Assembly: GCA_020638175.1 (NCBI GenBank)
Contig: JACKJA010000002.1
Span: forward strand, 620,001 to 684,000
DNA from: Rhodospirillales bacterium
Lineage (GTDB): Bacteria; Pseudomonadota; Alphaproteobacteria; Micavibrionales; Micavibrionaceae
Direction: 5' to 3'
Length of the DNA stretch: 64,000 nt
A program made the position numbers and the translations under genes. Below the pieces are notes generated by a model. It did no database searches. It saw nothing but the letters and a program-made list of their open reading frames with translations, and was not told the origin of the DNA. How positions within the stretch are numbered: position 1 is the stretch's first letter; every line of letters starts with the position of its first letter. Below are positions 60,901 to 64,000 of this stretch, in pieces.

Positions 60901-62195
60901 ATCGCCTGCCTTACGGGGCGCGGCTTTTGGTCGACGACAATATCAAGGTCAAACCTGGCGATAAGTTGGCTGAATGGGATCCGTTCACTATGCCAATTAT
61001 CACCGAAAAAGACGGTGTTGCCCATTATTTTGATATGATCGAAGGTGTTTCGATCTCCGAGAAAATGGATGAAGCAACCGGTATTTCTTCGAAAGTGGTC
61101 ATTGACTGGCGTTCTCTGCCAAAAGGTGGTGATCTGAAACCTCGTATTGCCCTGTTGGACAAAAAAGGTGAAGTGATTACTCTGCCAAACGGCCTGCCTG
61201 CCAATTACTATTTATCGGTGGATGCAGTTCTCTCCGTTGAAAACGGTCAGGAAGTCAAAGCGGGTGATATTGTGGCGCGTATTCCACGCGAAACGTCGAA
61301 AACGCGTGACATTACCGGTGGTCTGCCGCGTGTTGCCGAGTTGTTTGAAGCCCGTCGTCCGAAAGACGCAGCCATCATCTCTGAAATCGAAGGTCAGGTT
61401 GAATTTGGTAAAGACTACAAAGCCAAACGCCGTCTAGTTGTTCGTCCAACGGATGCCACACAGGAAGCCGCTGAATATTTGATCCCGAAAGGTCGCCATT
61501 TGGCAGTTGCAGAAGGGGACTACGTTCGTAAAGGTGACTCACTTCTTGATGGTGCGATGGTGCCTCACGACATTCTTGATGTGATGGGTGTTGAGGCTCT
61601 GGCCGACTACCTTATCAACGAGATTCAAGACGTTTACCGCCTGCAAGGTGTAAAAATCAACGACAAGCATATTGAAGTCATTGTGCGTCAAATGCTGCAA
61701 AAAGTTGAGGTTATGGCGCCGGGCGACACGACGTTCCTGGTCGGCGAACAAGTTGACCGGAGCGAATTTGAGCTGGCGAACCAGAAATATATCGAAGACG
61801 GCAAACAGCCTGCCGAAGGCAAGCCGGTTCTGCAGGGGATTACGAAAGCCTCCCTGCAAACACGTTCCTTTATTTCTGCGGCCTCGTTCCAGGAAACAAC
61901 CCGCGTTCTGACCGAAGCGTCCGTACAGGGCAAGGTCGACAAGCTGTTTGGCTTGAAGGAGAACGTGATTGTTGGTCGCCTGATCCCGGCGGGTACCGGT
62001 GCCTACGTCAATCAGATCAAGAAGATTGCCGCAGACCGTGACAAGTTGGCGATTGCCGCCCAGCAGGAAGCCGAAGCACTGGCCCACGCCGAAACCGGCG
62101 AAGGTATGATGCCGGACGCTGGTGCGGACATGGCTGCTCCGGCTGAAGCCGAAGTGGAAGGCGAAAGCGAAAGCAAGGAAGCTGCTAACGGTTAA
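57951..62195 (+). CDS. rpoC: RNA polymerase beta' subunit
   Basis: The 1414-residue protein has the zinc finger ([20 protein letters not shown]), the zipper and lid region ([20 protein letters not shown]), the active-site [12 protein letters not shown] near residue 460, the bridge helix and trigger loop ([38 protein letters not shown]) and the second zinc site ([13 protein letters not shown]). An acidic Ala- and Glu-rich tail closes it. Blocks of different codon preference continue here: 60.36-61.0 kb and 61.7 kb onward are GC-richer than the rest. It is 86 bases after rpoB. Confidence 0.99.
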   Translation: [1414 protein letters not shown]

Positions 62196-62215
62196 ACTCA
62201 TTCCTGAGAGAATCA

Positions 62216-62247
62216 AAAACAGCCCTTGTCATCAGGGGCTGTTTTTT
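62216..62247 (+). terminator. Terminator of rpoBC
   Basis: AAAACAGCCC and GGGCTGTTTT pair with a loop of about ten bases, followed by further Ts, 21 bases after the rpoC stop codon. Confidence 0.85.
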
Positions 62248-62301
62248 TATGACCTGACAATCTAGAATAAACTGTGCGACAATATTTTACAGGCTTTTAT
62301 C

Positions 62302-62610
62302 ATGAACGATCTCGATAAATACGAACGCAAAAAAGAAAAGAAAATCGGGCGCATCATGCGCAATAGTGTCCTTGTCCTGGGGATAGGCATAGGGCTGTTT
62401 CTTCTGAAGTTTCTGGTCGTACCGTTTCTGGGGGACAATGAACAGGGCGAGCGTGTGCTGGTGATTTTCTCCCTGTCCCTGATGGGCTACGGGGTCATTA
62501 ATGTTCTGACGTTTATGTTCCTGAAAGACGGGCTGTTCAAGGTGAATTTGCTGATGACATGGGTTGTTCTGCCCCTGGTGTTGCTGAAACTTGTCATGGA
62601 TTTTGTCTAG
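62302..62610 (+). CDS. Small membrane protein, unknown
   Basis: The 102-residue protein has a charged N-terminus (LDKYERKKEKKIGR) and three hydrophobic segments: VLVLGIGIGLFLLKFLVV, VLVIFSLSLMGYGVINVLTF and VNLLMTWVVLPLVLLKLVM. It has no cysteine and no recognised family. It lies between the rpoC terminator and a HAD gene, on the same strand, 28 bases before that frame, so the two may form a unit. Confidence 0.65.
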   Translation: MNDLDKYERKKEKKIGRIMRNSVLVLGIGIGLFLLKFLVVPFLGDNEQGERVLVIFSLSLMGYGVINVLTFMFLKDGLFKVNLLMTWVVLPLVLLKLVMDFV

Positions 62611-62652
62611 TTTTTTCTTGTCATAAGGTGGGCGTCTGTGATTAATGGCGCC

Positions 62653-63402
62653 ATGCATAATAAAAAACTGGCCATATTTGATCTGGACGGCACGATTTTC
62701 GATTCAGAATATGAAGTGTCTTTAATAACGGAGTCTATCGCCCGTTCCCGTTGGCAAAAAGAAGGTGAATATATTCCTCAGCTTCAGGCGCGCCATATTT
62801 TTAAGGCATATGCAGGTCTGGGCGCGGTGGAGAAATTCGCCGCTATCGCCAACGAGCACGGGATAATCGCGAATGATCGTGAGCTGCAAGACATGGCAAA
62901 GCGCCACGAAGACTGGAAACAGGCGCTCTATGATGCGTCTAAAAGTTTGCTGGTAGTATCCGATGTGGATACCAGTTTTGAAACGCTGAGGCACAAGGGG
63001 TTCACATTGTGCGTTGGCTCCAGTAATCCGTCTGGCCGTTCCAAAAGGGGGCTTGATAAAGCCGGTCTGCGTGATCATTTCAATGATCGGGTCTATGGAC
63101 CGGATTTGGTTGGCGGTCGCAAAAAACCTGATCCGGCGGTATTTGAATACGCCATGGAAACGAACGGGGCGGAACCAGCGGATACGTTGGTGTTTGAAGA
63201 CACGCCGCCGGGTATGGAGGCCGGAAAACGGGCCGAGATTTTTGTGATCGCTTACATGGATCCGCGTTTTGGTGTGGGGAAGGAAAGCGAACAACAGGCA
63301 CGCCGGTTTTATGATGCCGGGGCCGACGTTATTATCCGGGGTTTTAAAGAAACGGATCAGGCCTTGGAATCTTTCGGAAATAAAGGGCCGCGCCCGCGTT
63401 AG
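62653..63402 (+). CDS. HAD-family phosphatase
   Basis: From ATG 62653 (MHNKKLAIFDLDGT) it has 249 residues; the frame could begin at GTG 62638. Motif I is FDLDGTIFDSE, motif II LCVGSSNPSG, the lysine is in GGRKKPDPAVFEYAM, and motif IV is LVFEDTPPGMEAGK. The helical cap is of the phosphoglycolate phosphatase or beta-phosphoglucomutase kind. The substrate is unknown. It separates the rpoBC unit from the rpsL unit. Confidence 0.82.
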   Translation: MHNKKLAIFDLDGTIFDSEYEVSLITESIARSRWQKEGEYIPQLQARHIFKAYAGLGAVEKFAAIANEHGIIANDRELQDMAKRHEDWKQALYDASKSLLVVSDVDTSFETLRHKGFTLCVGSSNPSGRSKRGLDKAGLRDHFNDRVYGPDLVGGRKKPDPAVFEYAMETNGAEPADTLVFEDTPPGMEAGKRAEIFVIAYMDPRFGVGKESEQQARRFYDAGADVIIRGFKETDQALESFGNKGPRPR

Positions 63403-63432
63403 GCTAAAAGTAAAAAAACTCTAAACAAAAGC

Positions 63433-63461
63433 TTGACGGACCATGGGGATAACTGTATATT
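63433..63461 (+). promoter_or_regulatory. Promoter of the rpsL (str) operon
   Basis: TTGACG at 63433-63438 and TATATT at 63456-63461 with a 17-base spacer give a near-consensus sigma-70 promoter, about 265 bases before rpsL. Confidence 0.75.
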
Positions 63462-63493
63462 CCGCCAGAATTTTGAATTGGATGGGCTGGCTG

Positions 63494-63525
63494 TAAGCCG
63501 TTTTTCTCAAAGAAAAAGCGGCTTA
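63494..63525 (+). promoter_or_regulatory. Leader hairpin of the rpsL operon
   Basis: TAAGCCG (63494-63500) pairs with CGGCTTA (63519-63525), and the inner TTTTTCT pairs with AGAAAAA. It forms early in the transcript from the promoter at 63433 and lies far upstream of the rpsL ribosome site (AAGGCGAG), so a regulatory leader is likely. Confidence 0.55.
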
Positions 63526-63724
63526 GACGCGGCTCAGTTTTCGTCTTTCTTTATAAGGCGAAATGAGAAAAAGACGCGATGTACAAGCGCTTTTTGTTTG
63601 AAGAGACCCGCAAAGCAGATCGCACCATAGCGATGCAGGAAGGGGTTTCAAGCAGTGAAGAAAGCTGTATAGCGAGCTATTCCATCCGGAAATTTTTGAT
63701 GAAGCAGAAAAGGCGAGAATTGGT

Positions 63725-64000
63725 ATGCCAACAATACAACAGTTGATCCGTAAGCCCCGCTCAATGGGCGGTAAAAAGGCGATGAAGCCGAATAAAAAAC
63801 GTGCCCTGCAGCATAAGCCGCAGGTTCGTGGCGTTTGTACCCGCGTGTACACAACGACGCCAAAAAAACCGAACTCCGCTCTGCGGAAAGTGGCCAAGGT
63901 TCGCCTGACCACCGGTTACGAAGTGATTTGCTACATCCCTGGTGAAGGCCACAACTTGCAGGAACACTCTGTTGTTCTGGTACGTGGCGGCCGGGTGAAA
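63725..64000 (+). CDS. rpsL: 30S ribosomal protein S12 (3' end outside window)
   Basis: The first 92 residues are present: MPTIQQLIRKPR, then CTRVYTTTPKKPNSALRKV and IPGEGHNLQEHSVVLVRGGR. The lysines that give streptomycin resistance when changed are the sensitive form (TPKKPNSALRK). S12 sits at the decoding centre. It is the first gene of the str operon; rpsG and fusA would be expected beyond the window. Confidence 0.97.
   Translation, partial: MPTIQQLIRKPRSMGGKKAMKPNKKRALQHKPQVRGVCTRVYTTTPKKPNSALRKVAKVRLTTGYEVICYIPGEGHNLQEHSVVLVRGGRVK

Noticed and set aside
1..64000. CRISPR arrays and rRNA genes
   Set aside because: I found no evenly spaced identical repeats with unique spacers and no 16S, 23S or 5S sequence; the only regular repeats are the protein-coding ones in tpsA and the short integrase arms.

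Overview
The window looks like an alphaproteobacterial chromosome (EF-Tu of 391 residues, the secE-nusG-rplKAJL-rpoBC-rpsL order, HisRS-type and promoter signals of that class) interrupted by a foreign island of about 27 kb. Position 1-340 is the far chromosomal flank (end of a MerR-like coding region plus the 3' half of a broken tRNA-Trp). Positions 340-27393 are the island. Positions 27394-64000 are chromosome again, starting with the 5' half of the same tRNA-Trp next to tuf.

The island split the host tRNA-Trp gene in its anticodon loop: a 10-base core (GGTTTTGGAG) is present at both ends (330-339 and 27394-27403), the two tRNA halves face each other across the island, and a complete, slightly different tRNA-Trp gene sits inside the island on the other strand (26328-26403), apparently as a replacement. 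A P4-like tyrosine recombinase (18104-19306), an AlpA-like regulator and a primase/helicase form the mobility and replication core. A paired CGTTACCT repeat with an 11-base period occurs near the left end, upstream of the integrase and near the right end, which suggests integrase arm sites and perhaps fusion of two elements.

The cargo falls in four blocks. (a) 712-15564 is an AT-rich gene cluster that I do not recognise as a described pathway. It holds two histidyl-tRNA synthetase paralogues (one with a large unknown N-terminal domain), a PRPP-motif protein, a HisD-like dehydrogenase with altered metal ligands, a HAD phosphatase, a GNAT-DapF-type racemase fusion, a VanX-type D,D-dipeptidase, a radical SAM/SPASM enzyme, a HisC-like aminotransferase, a ThDP enzyme, a GSAM-like class III PLP enzyme and a cupin. 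The set reads as synthesis of, and resistance to, a histidine-related small molecule. (b) 15604-17896 carries small helical proteins and an XRE regulator overlapping a short XYP-type cyclodipeptide synthase, an enzyme that consumes aminoacyl-tRNA. (c) 19281-23074 is the replication module. (d) 23504-27236 looks like defence cargo: a PD-(D/E)XK-like protein with a divergent C-protein-like regulator and palindromic operators, a coiled-coil membrane protein and a DUF4145-like protein.

The chromosomal part holds tuf, tRNA-Gly, a SAM-hydrolase-like protein, a FieF-type metal exporter, a lipase-like hydrolase, an MFS-PlsC-acyl-ACP synthetase fusion (Aas), NhaA, a two-partner secretion pair (TpsB transporter and a 2916-residue right-handed beta-helix exoprotein), and then the secE, nusG, rplK, rplA, rplJ, rplL, rpoB, rpoC cluster with a permease gene inserted between rplA and rplJ, ending inside rpsL.
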